Assembly (NCBI GenBank): GCA_018304615.1
Contig: JAGVVV010000011.1
Span: 1 to 58,775 of the forward strand
Source: Candidatus Aenigmatarchaeota archaeon
Lineage (GTDB): Archaea; Aenigmatarchaeota; Aenigmatarchaeia; CG10238-14; SCSR01
Length of the DNA stretch: 58,775 nucleotides
Direction of reading: 5' to 3'
The first letter of the stretch is position 1; the number at the start of each line of letters is the position of its first letter. The position numbers and the translations under genes are program-made. Below the pieces are notes generated by a model. That model was not told the origin of the DNA and ran no database searches. It saw only the letters and a list, made by a program, of their open reading frames with translations. Shown here in pieces: positions 36,560 through 45,850 of the stretch.

Positions 36560-37648
36560 CTATCTTGTAATCTCTGTTTCCTTGAAAACTTGCAACAATT
36601 TTTTATTTTGTGCTTTATCAAAATGTTTTCTTACAGGTTTGATTATTTCTGCAAGTGCAACTCCTACTCCGATCTTCAAATCTTGAGGATGTAATTTTCC
36701 AATCGAGTACTCTCTCTCTAGTTGAGGATAAGAATGGAAGAGAATACTTCCACCAAATTTCTTCTGCCTTTCAATTTCAAAAATTTTCTTTTCTCTGAAG
36801 ATTATACTTCTGCAAATATCCAAAACAGGATTATTTTCGACAACTTTCTCAGGGCACCAGGCCTTGCTCACTTTATCCTTAATTTCAGAATCTGAATCAT
36901 GAATGTAGATTGCGGTCCAAGGTTTGGATTTGCTCATCTTCGAGGAAATCTTCTTGTCCAATTCAGGATTCTCGTCAAAACCTGCCAGTTCTGGTTCTCC
37001 CAACCCGCTTAAAAGGTGAGTGTGAATCATCACAGGTTTCTTCAACTTCAATTTGTCAGCAACTTCCCTATAGAGAACATGTACTTTTCTTTGGTCCATT
37101 CCTGCATGTGCAATATCCACATCCAGTTCCCAAATATCTGATGCTTGAAGAGATGGATACAAATACTGTCCAAACTCTAAAGTCTCGTTTTCTTTCCTTC
37201 CTGCTATAGTCAAACATCTTGTTACTCTTGCTAATGTGATTGCCTTGGAAATTTTGACGAATTTATTCCAGTATCCATCATTGTCATGATAGAGATCACT
37301 CCCAAGAATTATTTTCAACTTCTTGTTGTTCCCAAGGAAAAATTTAAATCCTTCTTCAAAATATTTTGCAGCCATTCTTATTTTTTCCAAATCTCCATTG
37401 AACTTGTTGTTTATCCAAGAATGCCAATCAGCTAAAAGAATAGTACATTCGCATCCTGCTTCTAGAAGATCCCTGATTTTGTATCCGGTGACAAACAGAC
37501 TTCCCAAGTGGAGATAACCAGAAATCTCAAAACCTATGTAGTGTTTAGGGTGAGCGTTAGTTTGGAATAGATGATGAAGTTCTTGTTCAGTTATGATTTC
37601 TTCGGCAGGAAATTGCTTTGCTAAATGAACCCGTGTCTCTAAATCCAT
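36560..37648 (-). CDS. tyrS: Tyrosyl-tRNA synthetase
   Basis: GFEISGYLHLGSLFVTGYKI; KMSKSKPWTAIYI. Confidence 0.95.
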   Translation of the reverse strand: MDLETRVHLAKQFPAEEIITEQELHHLFQTNAHPKHYIGFEISGYLHLGSLFVTGYKIRDLLEAGCECTILLADWHSWINNKFNGDLEKIRMAAKYFEEGFKFFLGNNKKLKIILGSDLYHDNDGYWNKFVKISKAITLARVTRCLTIAGRKENETLEFGQYLYPSLQASDIWELDVDIAHAGMDQRKVHVLYREVADKLKLKKPVMIHTHLLSGLGEPELAGFDENPELDKKISSKMSKSKPWTAIYIHDSDSEIKDKVSKAWCPEKVVENNPVLDICRSIIFREKKIFEIERQKKFGGSILFHSYPQLEREYSIGKLHPQDLKIGVGVALAEIIKPVRKHFDKAQNKKLLQVFKETEITR

Positions 37649-37679
37649 ATAATCAATTTCTTACTAGTCTTTTAAATGC

Positions 37680-37940
37680 CTATGTTTGTTCATGAATTGT
37701 ACATTCTTTCTCCGATATTTTTAATTCATATAATCTAACCAAAGAATCACGAAGCTCACGGTTAATATCACCTCTATTTCCCAGTTCAGCTATTGTTTGT
37801 TTTGCTCTTTCAAAATTTGAGTAAGTAGGATGAGCCATAGCTTCTCCAATTATCGGGACAGCACTAATAATATGAGTTAGTGCTTCTTGGGATGCAAATT
37901 CTCCATTTCTTTTATACTGCTGATTTAACATATCGATCAT
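37680..37940 (-). CDS. Hypothetical protein, coupled to the wHTH-like gene
   Basis: 86-aa ORF with ATGA overlap at 37937-37940. Confidence 0.55.
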   Translation of the reverse strand: MIDMLNQQYKRNGEFASQEALTHIISAVPIIGEAMAHPTYSNFERAKQTIAELGNRGDINRELRDSLVRLYELKISEKECTIHEQT

Positions 37941-38182
37941 TTTTTAAAGTAATATACCCACCCTTCTTCTTCTTTTCTTGCTAAACCTTCTCTTTCCAAG
38001 TGTAAACTCACTTGGCCGACAGTTTCTGGGCTCAGTGGCGGAACTCCTGAATATCTACTAGCTGCATATGCGACTTCAGATGCAGTTAACGGGTTTTCCT
38101 GATGATTTGTTTGCCAAAGAAATATTACCCCATATCTTACGTACTCAACAAGTTGTTCAATGGGTATGTGTGTTGGTCTCAT
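37937..38182 (-). CDS. Winged-helix-like small protein
   Basis: LTASEVAYAASRYSGVPPLSPETVGQVSLHLEREGLARKEEEGWVYYFKK. Confidence 0.6.
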   Translation of the reverse strand: MRPTHIPIEQLVEYVRYGVIFLWQTNHQENPLTASEVAYAASRYSGVPPLSPETVGQVSLHLEREGLARKEEEGWVYYFKK

Positions 38183-38430
38183 TTTGGTAACCTCCTTTTA
38201 GTTGGGTTGAAGAATCAGAGGTTTAGCCTAATAGCTAAACTTAGTAAAGAAATAGTATCCATATCTTTGAGATACGAGTCTAAGTTTCATTTTTATCTTC
38301 AATTAATTTATAACAATAACCATTTAAACCTATTGTCACTCGAGTTTGTCATCAATTTTATGCTGGTCTTTTAAATGCCTATCATTCTTCTGATATTTCA
38401 AGTTTATTGTCCTAATAATTTAAGAGAAAG

Positions 38431-39435
38431 ATGGAGAAAGGACCGGAAATCTGGTTTAATGGAAGATTTTATGAAGGCGATCCTCCTGTTGGCGGCCTCT
38501 TTTATCATGGTTTACATTACGGAACAGCTGCTTGGGAAGGAATAAGAAGAATTGGAAATAATCTTTTGAAGTTGAGTAATCATGTTGCCAGACTTAATTT
38601 TGGATCTGATTCTCTAGGAATCGGATGGCCCTTTAAGGAAGATGATTTTTCCCAAGTTATTCTTGAAACTGCAAGAAGAAATCCGGAATGCGATTATTTG
38701 AGACCTGTAGTAGGATGGGGACCTGGTAGGGACATTTACAGGAGTGTTGGAGTTCTTCCAAAAGAGTCAGTTCCATTTTTCGCTGTCCTACCACAAAAGT
38801 TTGGAAGTTATTTGGGCGAGGAAGCCGAGGCTTTGGGTGTTGATGTTTTTGTCTCTTCATATAAAAGTGTACCTCCGTCTTCTCTTCCAAATGAACGCAA
38901 ATTGGCCGGTGGTTATTTAAACAGATTTCTTGCTAAGATGGAAGCGCATAGGGGAGGTTATAGGGAAGCCCTCATGTTGTGTGACTTGCCAGATGGCAGA
39001 GAGGTTGTTTCTGAAGGTACAGGTGAAAACATATTCATGGAACAGGAAGACGGAGTCCTTTTCACTCCAACAAAAGATGCAGGAATTCTTCCTGGGATTA
39101 CCAGAGAGACAATTATAAAAGAATTAGCTCCTGATTTGGGAATTAAGATAGAAGAAAGAGATTTCACATTAAACGAATTGAAGAAAGCGAAAGGCGCTTT
39201 TTTCACCGGAACAGCAGTTGGAGTGGGACCTATTCGTTCTGTCAACTATCGGTTTCTTGGTTCAGTAAACGAGGCTATCTTTTGGAAAGGTCCCAAAACC
39301 GAGACCATTAGGAAAGTCAAAAATACTTACGAAGATGCTTGTGCTGGAAAAATTCCGAAGTACGAACATTGGCTAACTGCCATACCTTCTGAAGAAGTTG
39401 AAGAATTAGAACAACTCGCTCAAGTTCTTAATTAA
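38431..39435 (+). CDS. ilvE: Branched-chain amino-acid aminotransferase (class IV)
   Basis: GLHYGTAAWEGIRRI; EALMLCDLPDGREVVSEGTGENIFM; TPTKDAGILPGITRETII. Confidence 0.95.
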   Translation: MEKGPEIWFNGRFYEGDPPVGGLFYHGLHYGTAAWEGIRRIGNNLLKLSNHVARLNFGSDSLGIGWPFKEDDFSQVILETARRNPECDYLRPVVGWGPGRDIYRSVGVLPKESVPFFAVLPQKFGSYLGEEAEALGVDVFVSSYKSVPPSSLPNERKLAGGYLNRFLAKMEAHRGGYREALMLCDLPDGREVVSEGTGENIFMEQEDGVLFTPTKDAGILPGITRETIIKELAPDLGIKIEERDFTLNELKKAKGAFFTGTAVGVGPIRSVNYRFLGSVNEAIFWKGPKTETIRKVKNTYEDACAGKIPKYEHWLTAIPSEEVEELEQLAQVLN

Positions 39436-39443
39436 ATTATCCA

Positions 39444-39530
39444 TCATCCATCTTTCATGATTATTTTTCCATCAACTTTCACAGTCGGTTTCTGGATAAT
39501 TCTATCAATATGGTTGGCAGAATGTTTCAT
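39444..39530 (-). pseudogene. Possible C-terminal remnant of an M29-type aminopeptidase
   Basis: Minus-strand MKHSANHIDRIIQKPTVKVDGKIIMKDG* resembles the extreme C-terminus of aminopeptidase T-like proteins. Confidence 0.3.
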
Positions 39531-39622
39531 ATTCTTAATTTCATATTATCTTATAATAATCTATTCTTCGGGGCTATATACGAAAAATTAAGTTTATATC
39601 TATAATTTTACAATAAATTTAA

Positions 39623-40489
39623 ATGCCCAATTCAAAAAATTCATGGAAATTTACAGAAAGAGAAAAAAGTAAAATTATAAAATTATGGAAATCTGGTTTA
39701 TCCACTATATCTATCTCGAAAATTTATTCATGCGATGACGAAACAATAAGACAAATAATCAAGAAAAGAGTAACCGAAAAAGAATATAAAAAAATTGTCA
39801 ATAAACACATGAAAAAATTTAACAAATTAAGAGAGTTGCATCAAATAAGAAAACCTAAATTAAGTAAACATTTAGCTTGGTGGGTAGGAGTTTTGAAAGG
39901 AGATGGTCATATTCATGAAGCAAAAAACTCAAGATATGTCAAATTGGAAGTTAAAGACAAAGATTTTCGTGATAGATGGGCTAAAATAGGTTTTCAATTA
40001 TTCAAAATTATTCCGAAGTTAAAACAAAGTATAAGAAATCCTGGTATTTACTACATCGCAATGTTTAATTCGAAGCTTCTCGTTTCTTTTCTTAAAGAAA
40101 AATTCGGTTCTTTTGGAAAATATAAATGGGATGTACCAAAAATTATTAAGAAATCATCAGCAAAAGTTAAATTAGGCTTTTTATCTGGCCTTTTTGACGC
40201 AGAAGGCAGTTTCAAGACTAATTTGTCATTGACATTTGTTTCCGTTAATAAGATAGCAATTAACGAGGTAAAACAATTGCTTGACGAATCGGGAATAGAA
40301 TCTCGAATTAGAATTGAAAAACCACGAAACAGACCAAACAGCTACGGAATAATTAGTATTACGCATTTTAGAAATCTCTCTTTATTCGCTGAAAAAGTTA
40401 ATTTCACTATAGAAAGAAAAAGAAGAACATTGATTAATTATATAACGAAAATGGATATGAGTGGTTTTAATGTTCCAGCTTATTTGTAA
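39623..40489 (+). mobile_element. LAGLIDADG homing endonuclease, free-standing, N-terminal HTH
   Basis: Two motifs LAWWVGVLKGDGHIHEAK and LGFLSGLFDAEGSFKT. Confidence 0.88.
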
Positions 40490-41735
40490 TGGAGCCTTAA
40501 TGGAAGTGGGGAGATCCGCTTTCTTAGTCGATACTGGCGTCGAAAAAATTGTAATGGATTATGGAACTAAAGTAAGAACTACCCCTCCCCAGTTTCCAAT
40601 TCCTATCCAAGGAAAACCCGATGTGATTCTTTTATCTCATGCACATCTTGATCATTCGGGAGGATTGCCTATCTTTTATGCGAACGAGCATTCGGTCCCA
40701 ATCTATGGAATTGAAATCACAAAAGCGCTTTCAGAACTTCTTTTGCGCGATTCGATAAAAATAAGCACTGAGGAAGGAGTCCATCTCCCATTTGATGTCG
40801 GAGATCTGAACGAGACGTTGAAGAACTTCATTCCAATTAATTTCAGGAAACCTTTCAAATTGAAAAAAACTCAGGTGACTGCATTCGACGCCGGCCACAT
40901 ACCAGGTTCGGCCATGTTCCTTTTGGAATTCGGCGGGAAAAAACTTCTGTACACAGGTGATTACAACACTGATGACACTAGACTGATAAAAAAGAACGAT
41001 GACAAGATTCCGGAAGTCGATTACCTAATCACAGAAAGCACTTATGCTGAAAGAGATCATCTGAACAGGAAAGAGCAGGAAAAAGAGATGAACGAGATCG
41101 CAAATGACACTATCAAATCTGGCGGTGTGTGCGTGATTTCCGGCTTTGCTGTCGGAAGATTGCAGGAAGTCCTTTTGATTCTAAACAAACTCGGGATTGA
41201 TTTTCCAGTTTACATGGATGGGATGGCAAAATCCGCAACCACGATCATGAACAAGTGGAAAAGCCTGATGAGAAATCCTGACGAACTTGATGAAGCGCTT
41301 TCTAAAGTCCAGTATGTCAACTCGGACAACATGAGGAAAAAAATCGTGAAGAAGCCTTGCGTGATTCTAACTACAAGTGGAATGCTCACCGGAGGAGCTG
41401 TCGTCCAATACATCAAGAGACTTTACGATGACAGGAAATCAAGTTTGCTTTTGACTGGTTATCAGCTTGAGGATACTCCGGGAAAAATGCTTCTAGAGAC
41501 AGGTAGATACATCTCGAAAGGCATGAACCTTGAACTGAAGATGTTCGTGAAGAGGTTGGACTTCTCAGCCCACGTCGGCAAGACAGGGCTATATGATTTC
41601 ATCAAAAAGGTCAATCCACAAAAAATATTCTGCATCCATGGAGATCATACAGACGAATTCGCAGGAGCTTTGAAGGAGAAAGAAGGCTATGATGCAGTTG
41701 CTCCAGCAGCTAACAACAGGATTTTCGAGTTGTGA
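40470..41735 (+). CDS. Metallo-beta-lactamase / beta-CASP ribonuclease (mRNA 3'-end processing factor-like)
   Basis: LSHAHLDHSGGLP; GDYNTDDTRL; LTTSGMLTGG; DFSAHVGKTGL. Start at MFQLICNGALMEVGRS. Confidence 0.92.
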   Translation: MFQLICNGALMEVGRSAFLVDTGVEKIVMDYGTKVRTTPPQFPIPIQGKPDVILLSHAHLDHSGGLPIFYANEHSVPIYGIEITKALSELLLRDSIKISTEEGVHLPFDVGDLNETLKNFIPINFRKPFKLKKTQVTAFDAGHIPGSAMFLLEFGGKKLLYTGDYNTDDTRLIKKNDDKIPEVDYLITESTYAERDHLNRKEQEKEMNEIANDTIKSGGVCVISGFAVGRLQEVLLILNKLGIDFPVYMDGMAKSATTIMNKWKSLMRNPDELDEALSKVQYVNSDNMRKKIVKKPCVILTTSGMLTGGAVVQYIKRLYDDRKSSLLLTGYQLEDTPGKMLLETGRYISKGMNLELKMFVKRLDFSAHVGKTGLYDFIKKVNPQKIFCIHGDHTDEFAGALKEKEGYDAVAPAANNRIFEL

Positions 41736-41762
41736 ATTTTAATCCGCCAAACGCTTGACCGA

Positions 41763-42116
41763 TTAGTTTTTGTGTTTTTCGTTTTCTTTCAGACGCTGTA
41801 AAATTTCCTCTTCATCAACAGACTTGTCAATCATGTCTGTCACAACAATTCGAGGAGGGATTAGACCCTGTTCATATGCGATTAAAGATTCTCCCAAATC
41901 TCTGTATTCTACCCGTGATAAAGGAATTCCATGCATCATATAAGCCAGTTTTCCAGGTTGTTTAGATGGAACCCTTCTAAGTAGTCCTGATTTAATTGCA
42001 AGTCGAGTTTCATCTAAATCTGCACCCTCTGTTAGGAGCAAGTATCTGTTCGATTTTGTCGGTTCAAAACCTTGTCTAGAGAGTTTTATATTTATATGAT
42101 ATTCAGCTCTCTCCAA
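41763..42116 (-). CDS. Hypothetical protein
   Basis: 117-aa ORF. Confidence 0.6.
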   Translation of the reverse strand: MERAEYHINIKLSRQGFEPTKSNRYLLLTEGADLDETRLAIKSGLLRRVPSKQPGKLAYMMHGIPLSRVEYRDLGESLIAYEQGLIPPRIVVTDMIDKSVDEEEILQRLKENEKHKN

Positions 42117-42209
42117 ACCAGTTTTTGGTTTTACGAATTCTGGAATGTAAATTTATACCACCTACAACCTTGATGAATAGAGGTACAAGTTCTTTATAAA
42201 CATTTCGCT

Positions 42210-42252
42210 ACTGAAGAATAGTAAAGCTTATATATACTTACCACTATTCAGT
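42210..42252 (+). promoter_or_regulatory. TATA-box promoter flanked by inverted repeat
   Basis: ACTGAAgaATAGT - TAAAGCTTATATATACTTACC - ACTATTCAGT; TATA core about 18-30 nt upstream of ATG 42258. Confidence 0.55.
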
Positions 42253-42257
42253 GACAT

Positions 42258-42533
42258 ATGTCTCTAGAGGACCAAATAGGCATGTGCTCACAGCACTACC
42301 AGAAATGGAAGGAAATGGCTCTTACGGCAAAGGACCAGATGGAGACTAGAAAATTCACGGAGAGGGCATTCTTCTGGCTTGAGCTTCAGACTGCTTTCAT
42401 AACTCTTTGGTCGATAGAACAGGCCAAGGGGAAGGATCCTGAAGTGAAGAAAAGGATTCTTGTTGCGAAAAAGAATTTAACTTCTAAACTAGCTCAGTAT
42501 ATAGACCAGACTTTGAAAGAACTGGAGTTGTAA
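42258..42533 (+). CDS. Small conserved-looking hypothetical protein
   Basis: 91-aa ORF behind a strong TATA element. Confidence 0.7.
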   Translation: MSLEDQIGMCSQHYQKWKEMALTAKDQMETRKFTERAFFWLELQTAFITLWSIEQAKGKDPEVKKRILVAKKNLTSKLAQYIDQTLKELEL

Positions 42534-42535
42534 AA

Positions 42536-43114
42536 ATGACCCAATTGAAGTTCCCATCACAGGAAGCCAAGGATTCGCTTACGGTAACTAATCCGCAACT
42601 CGGATTTTTAATAACCATTCAATCTAAGGATGATTCTAATGTCGTTTATGGCTCCAATCTAGTTAAAACTACAGGCGGATATTCCAGAGAGTTTGGAAGA
42701 AACCTTAGAGAGGTCCTGACAGAAAATTTCTTTGAGGCAGGTCACGGCTCCAATGGTGGCAGTTATGTTACTCTTCCGCATGTTTTGCACATAAAACCAC
42801 TTGCTTACATAGGAAATCCATCGATGCCTCAAAAAAGAGATATCTGGGATGCTTACTTGAGATCTTTAGACGCTTTTCATATGATTCACAGATATGACGG
42901 TGTTCCTGTTGTTACAGCAACAAATGCCATGGTTTATGCATGCGATTTGGAACCAACTAAGGATGTCTGGAATGCAGAACTTGTGGAAGTTGAAACAGAT
43001 AGAGAAAAGCCAGTCCTTCAAAGAGTTGCTTCTCAAGCAAGGCTCGTCAATGCCGTCTTGAAAGAAAAGCAATTAGATCCAAAAGACCTTTTTGATATTA
43101 ACTTGAAGCAATAA
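42536..43114 (+). CDS. Hypothetical protein
   Basis: 192-aa ORF in apparent operon with 42258-42533. Confidence 0.7.
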   Translation: MTQLKFPSQEAKDSLTVTNPQLGFLITIQSKDDSNVVYGSNLVKTTGGYSREFGRNLREVLTENFFEAGHGSNGGSYVTLPHVLHIKPLAYIGNPSMPQKRDIWDAYLRSLDAFHMIHRYDGVPVVTATNAMVYACDLEPTKDVWNAELVEVETDREKPVLQRVASQARLVNAVLKEKQLDPKDLFDINLKQ

Positions 43115-44386
43115 ATGAAATTTTCAATTTTATCTTCTAAGAAACACAATTCTATTTTAATGCCCAAAAAGAAGCCCAAACCTCGTTCTGTTTCTAGACG
43201 ACACAAAAAAGTGGTTTTCATCGTTATTGACGGCATGGCCGATTTACCGATAAACAACAAGACACCACTCTCCGAGGCGAACAAACCCAATTTTGATTGG
43301 TTCACCAAGAACGGAGTCTCTGGAGAACTGATTACTGTGGAAAAGTCAATCTGGCAGAGGGAAGTGGTAGTCGGAAGCCACATGGCAGCAATCAGCCTTC
43401 TAGGAGGGGAAGTGAAGAACAACTACATAAAAAGAGGTCCTATAGAAGCCGTTGGCGCAGATCAGACTTACCATGATGGCCAGCTAGCAATCAGGTGCAA
43501 TTTCGCCACAGTCGACAAAGAGATGACAGTTTTGGATAGGAGAGCCGGTAGAAACTCATTTGGACTGGACGAGATTTCCAGATATATCAACGAACATCTG
43601 CTCCTGGAAGCGCCGTTTATTTTCAGAAGATCCTTCGGCCATCGCGCAGTTTTAATTTTCAGGGAAAAGTTGAGCGATCAAATTACTTCTAACGACCCTC
43701 ACAACGTTGGTGAAAAGGTCAAAAAAATAGAGCCTCTTTCAAGGGAAGCTGAAACTTCTGCAAAGTTAGTTCAGGAATTCGTCGACAAGTCCAGATCATT
43801 GATTGAATATCATCCATCCAATGAGGCGAGAATCAGAAATGGAATTCGCCCCGCCAATTATTTAATCGCAAGGCAGGCAGGAAACAAACTTCCAAAGGTC
43901 CCTCAGTTTCTGAAGAAGCACAAACTCGAGAGAGGGGTTGTAATAGCCGAAAACGGTGTGATGAAAGGTGTCGGAATGCTAGCAGGATTGGATTCTATAA
44001 CTGTTCCGGAGATGAAATTCGAATCTTACCTGAAATTTATTTTTGACAATATTGAGGATGCTCTTGCAGAGTACGATTTTATTTTTGCTCATATTTTAGG
44101 TCCGGATGAGCCTGCGCATGATGGGAATTTCCACCTCAAGAGAGAGATGATTGAGAGGATTGACAAACTGATGGAAATGTTCAAAGATTTTGATGGAATC
44201 CTAGTTGTCACTGCAGATCACATCACTGCTACAAAACTCAGAAGGCATGCAGAGGGTCCGACACCCGTTCTTGTGTTTGGGAAGGGAAAGGACAAAAACA
44301 AGAAGTTCGACGAGTTCTCGGTCAAGAAAGGCAAATTAAAACTAATAACACCAATTAAGCTTTGGAAATATGTCTTCGGAAAATAA
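43115..44386 (+). CDS. apgM: 2,3-bisphosphoglycerate-independent phosphoglycerate mutase (archaeal type)
   Basis: VVFIVIDGMADLPINNKTPLSEANKPNFDWFTKNG; GPDEPAHDGNFHLKREMIERID; start may be 43163. Confidence 0.94.
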   Translation: MKFSILSSKKHNSILMPKKKPKPRSVSRRHKKVVFIVIDGMADLPINNKTPLSEANKPNFDWFTKNGVSGELITVEKSIWQREVVVGSHMAAISLLGGEVKNNYIKRGPIEAVGADQTYHDGQLAIRCNFATVDKEMTVLDRRAGRNSFGLDEISRYINEHLLLEAPFIFRRSFGHRAVLIFREKLSDQITSNDPHNVGEKVKKIEPLSREAETSAKLVQEFVDKSRSLIEYHPSNEARIRNGIRPANYLIARQAGNKLPKVPQFLKKHKLERGVVIAENGVMKGVGMLAGLDSITVPEMKFESYLKFIFDNIEDALAEYDFIFAHILGPDEPAHDGNFHLKREMIERIDKLMEMFKDFDGILVVTADHITATKLRRHAEGPTPVLVFGKGKDKNKKFDEFSVKKGKLKLITPIKLWKYVFGK

Positions 44387-45242
44387 AAATAGGTTTCTCG
44401 TAGTAGGGAATATAGACAAAACAATTAATAAAACTTTAGCAGGAGAAGAAGAAACGTTCGGTGGTTCAACCTACTGTGGTATTGTAGCAAACGAATTGGG
44501 CTGGGACACCACTATTTTGACAAGAGGAAATGAAGAACTTAGCGAATGGGTAACTGAACTTGAAGATTTAGATATTAGAGTTTTTCTTCAACAGGACGAA
44601 GCAACTTTGAAAGTAATAAATGATTATACTACTGGCGTATGGGCTCAGAAACTTTTGAGTAATACAAGAAAAATTGTCTTCAACATAGATGAGAAATTCG
44701 ATGTAATTCACATCAATCCTTTACATCATGAAGTGGATATTGAATTGATACGAAAAGCCAGAGAAAAATGTAAATTACTTTCTTTAGATGTGCAGGGGCT
44801 TGTTAGAGAAGAGAAAAATGGAATTGTCGGAGGAAAATTTTTAGAGAACAGGGAAGAATGGTTCAAAAATTTGGATATATTGAAGGTTGGTGAAGACGAA
44901 ATTAAATATATCTCTAAGGAGCAGGATTCTGAGAAAATTTGTAAGGATTTGAAATCTTTTGGTCCTAAAATTGTAGTTTTAACTTTTGGTAAAAGAGGTT
45001 CGGTCGTTTTAGGTAAAGAATTTCTGAATATTCCTGCTCTTGCAGTTAAGGAAATCGATCCTGCAGGTGCAGGTGATTCTTATGCAACAGCATTCGCTAT
45101 AAAATATTTTGAAACCAACGATGAAAGAGAAGCAGGATTTTTCGGCGCAGCGACCGCTTCTTTCGTAGTAGAAGACTTCGGAGCTAGGAATATTCAGCCA
45201 AGAGAGAAAGTCGAGGAAAGGTTTAAACTTCTGATGAAATAG
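44370..45242 (+). CDS. PfkB-family sugar/nucleoside kinase
   Basis: DPAGAGDSYATAFAIKY signature. Confidence 0.9.
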   Translation: MSSENKNRFLVVGNIDKTINKTLAGEEETFGGSTYCGIVANELGWDTTILTRGNEELSEWVTELEDLDIRVFLQQDEATLKVINDYTTGVWAQKLLSNTRKIVFNIDEKFDVIHINPLHHEVDIELIRKAREKCKLLSLDVQGLVREEKNGIVGGKFLENREEWFKNLDILKVGEDEIKYISKEQDSEKICKDLKSFGPKIVVLTFGKRGSVVLGKEFLNIPALAVKEIDPAGAGDSYATAFAIKYFETNDEREAGFFGAATASFVVEDFGARNIQPREKVEERFKLLMK

Positions 45243-45250
45243 GTAAGATT

Positions 45251-45823
45251 ATGGATGGAATAATTGAAGCTGCAGAAAAATTGGCATTGAAGGAAATAGA
45301 GACATACAACTTCCCTAGTTTGATTAGTTTTGAAATATCTAATAAAAAGGGATTGGAACTAGCAAAGAAATTGAATGCAGACATTTTCATCGTTCAACTA
45401 GGGACAAGACTGATGGATTTGAAATTGGGGCAGGCGATAAGTGAGAAAAGATCCAAAGAGCACGTGAAAATGAGTTCAGATTCAGCAAAAGAGTTTCTTT
45501 CCAAATACGACATTGATGAAAACATGAAAATCAAGATTATAAATTGTATAGAAGCTCATCATAAGGATGTTCCATTCATCTGCAAAGAGGCAGAGATTGT
45601 TGCAAATGCAGATTGCTATAGGTTTCTCACCCCAAAGGGGTTTCTCTCTTCTTTAGTAGGTTATGTAAAAAATGGAAAAACTTTTGAGGAAGCATTAAAT
45701 CAAGCTGAATCGAAAGTTGATGAAAAAGCCGCAATAGTTTCTTTAGAAATTGTGAAAAAAGAATTAGATTCTCATTGCATTCAAATTAAGAAATTCATAA
45801 AAGAAGCAAAAGAATTGGTTTAA
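45251..45823 (+). CDS. HD-domain-like protein
   Basis: IEAHHKDVPFICKEAEIVANADCYRFL; first HD motif appears altered. Confidence 0.55.
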   Translation: MDGIIEAAEKLALKEIETYNFPSLISFEISNKKGLELAKKLNADIFIVQLGTRLMDLKLGQAISEKRSKEHVKMSSDSAKEFLSKYDIDENMKIKIINCIEAHHKDVPFICKEAEIVANADCYRFLTPKGFLSSLVGYVKNGKTFEEALNQAESKVDEKAAIVSLEIVKKELDSHCIQIKKFIKEAKELV

Positions 45824-45850
45824 TATGTGGCTAAAATAAATTAGAATTAA

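Noticed and set aside
39623-41735. Intein inside the beta-CASP RNase
   Set aside because: No N-terminal extein upstream and the two ORFs are in different frames.
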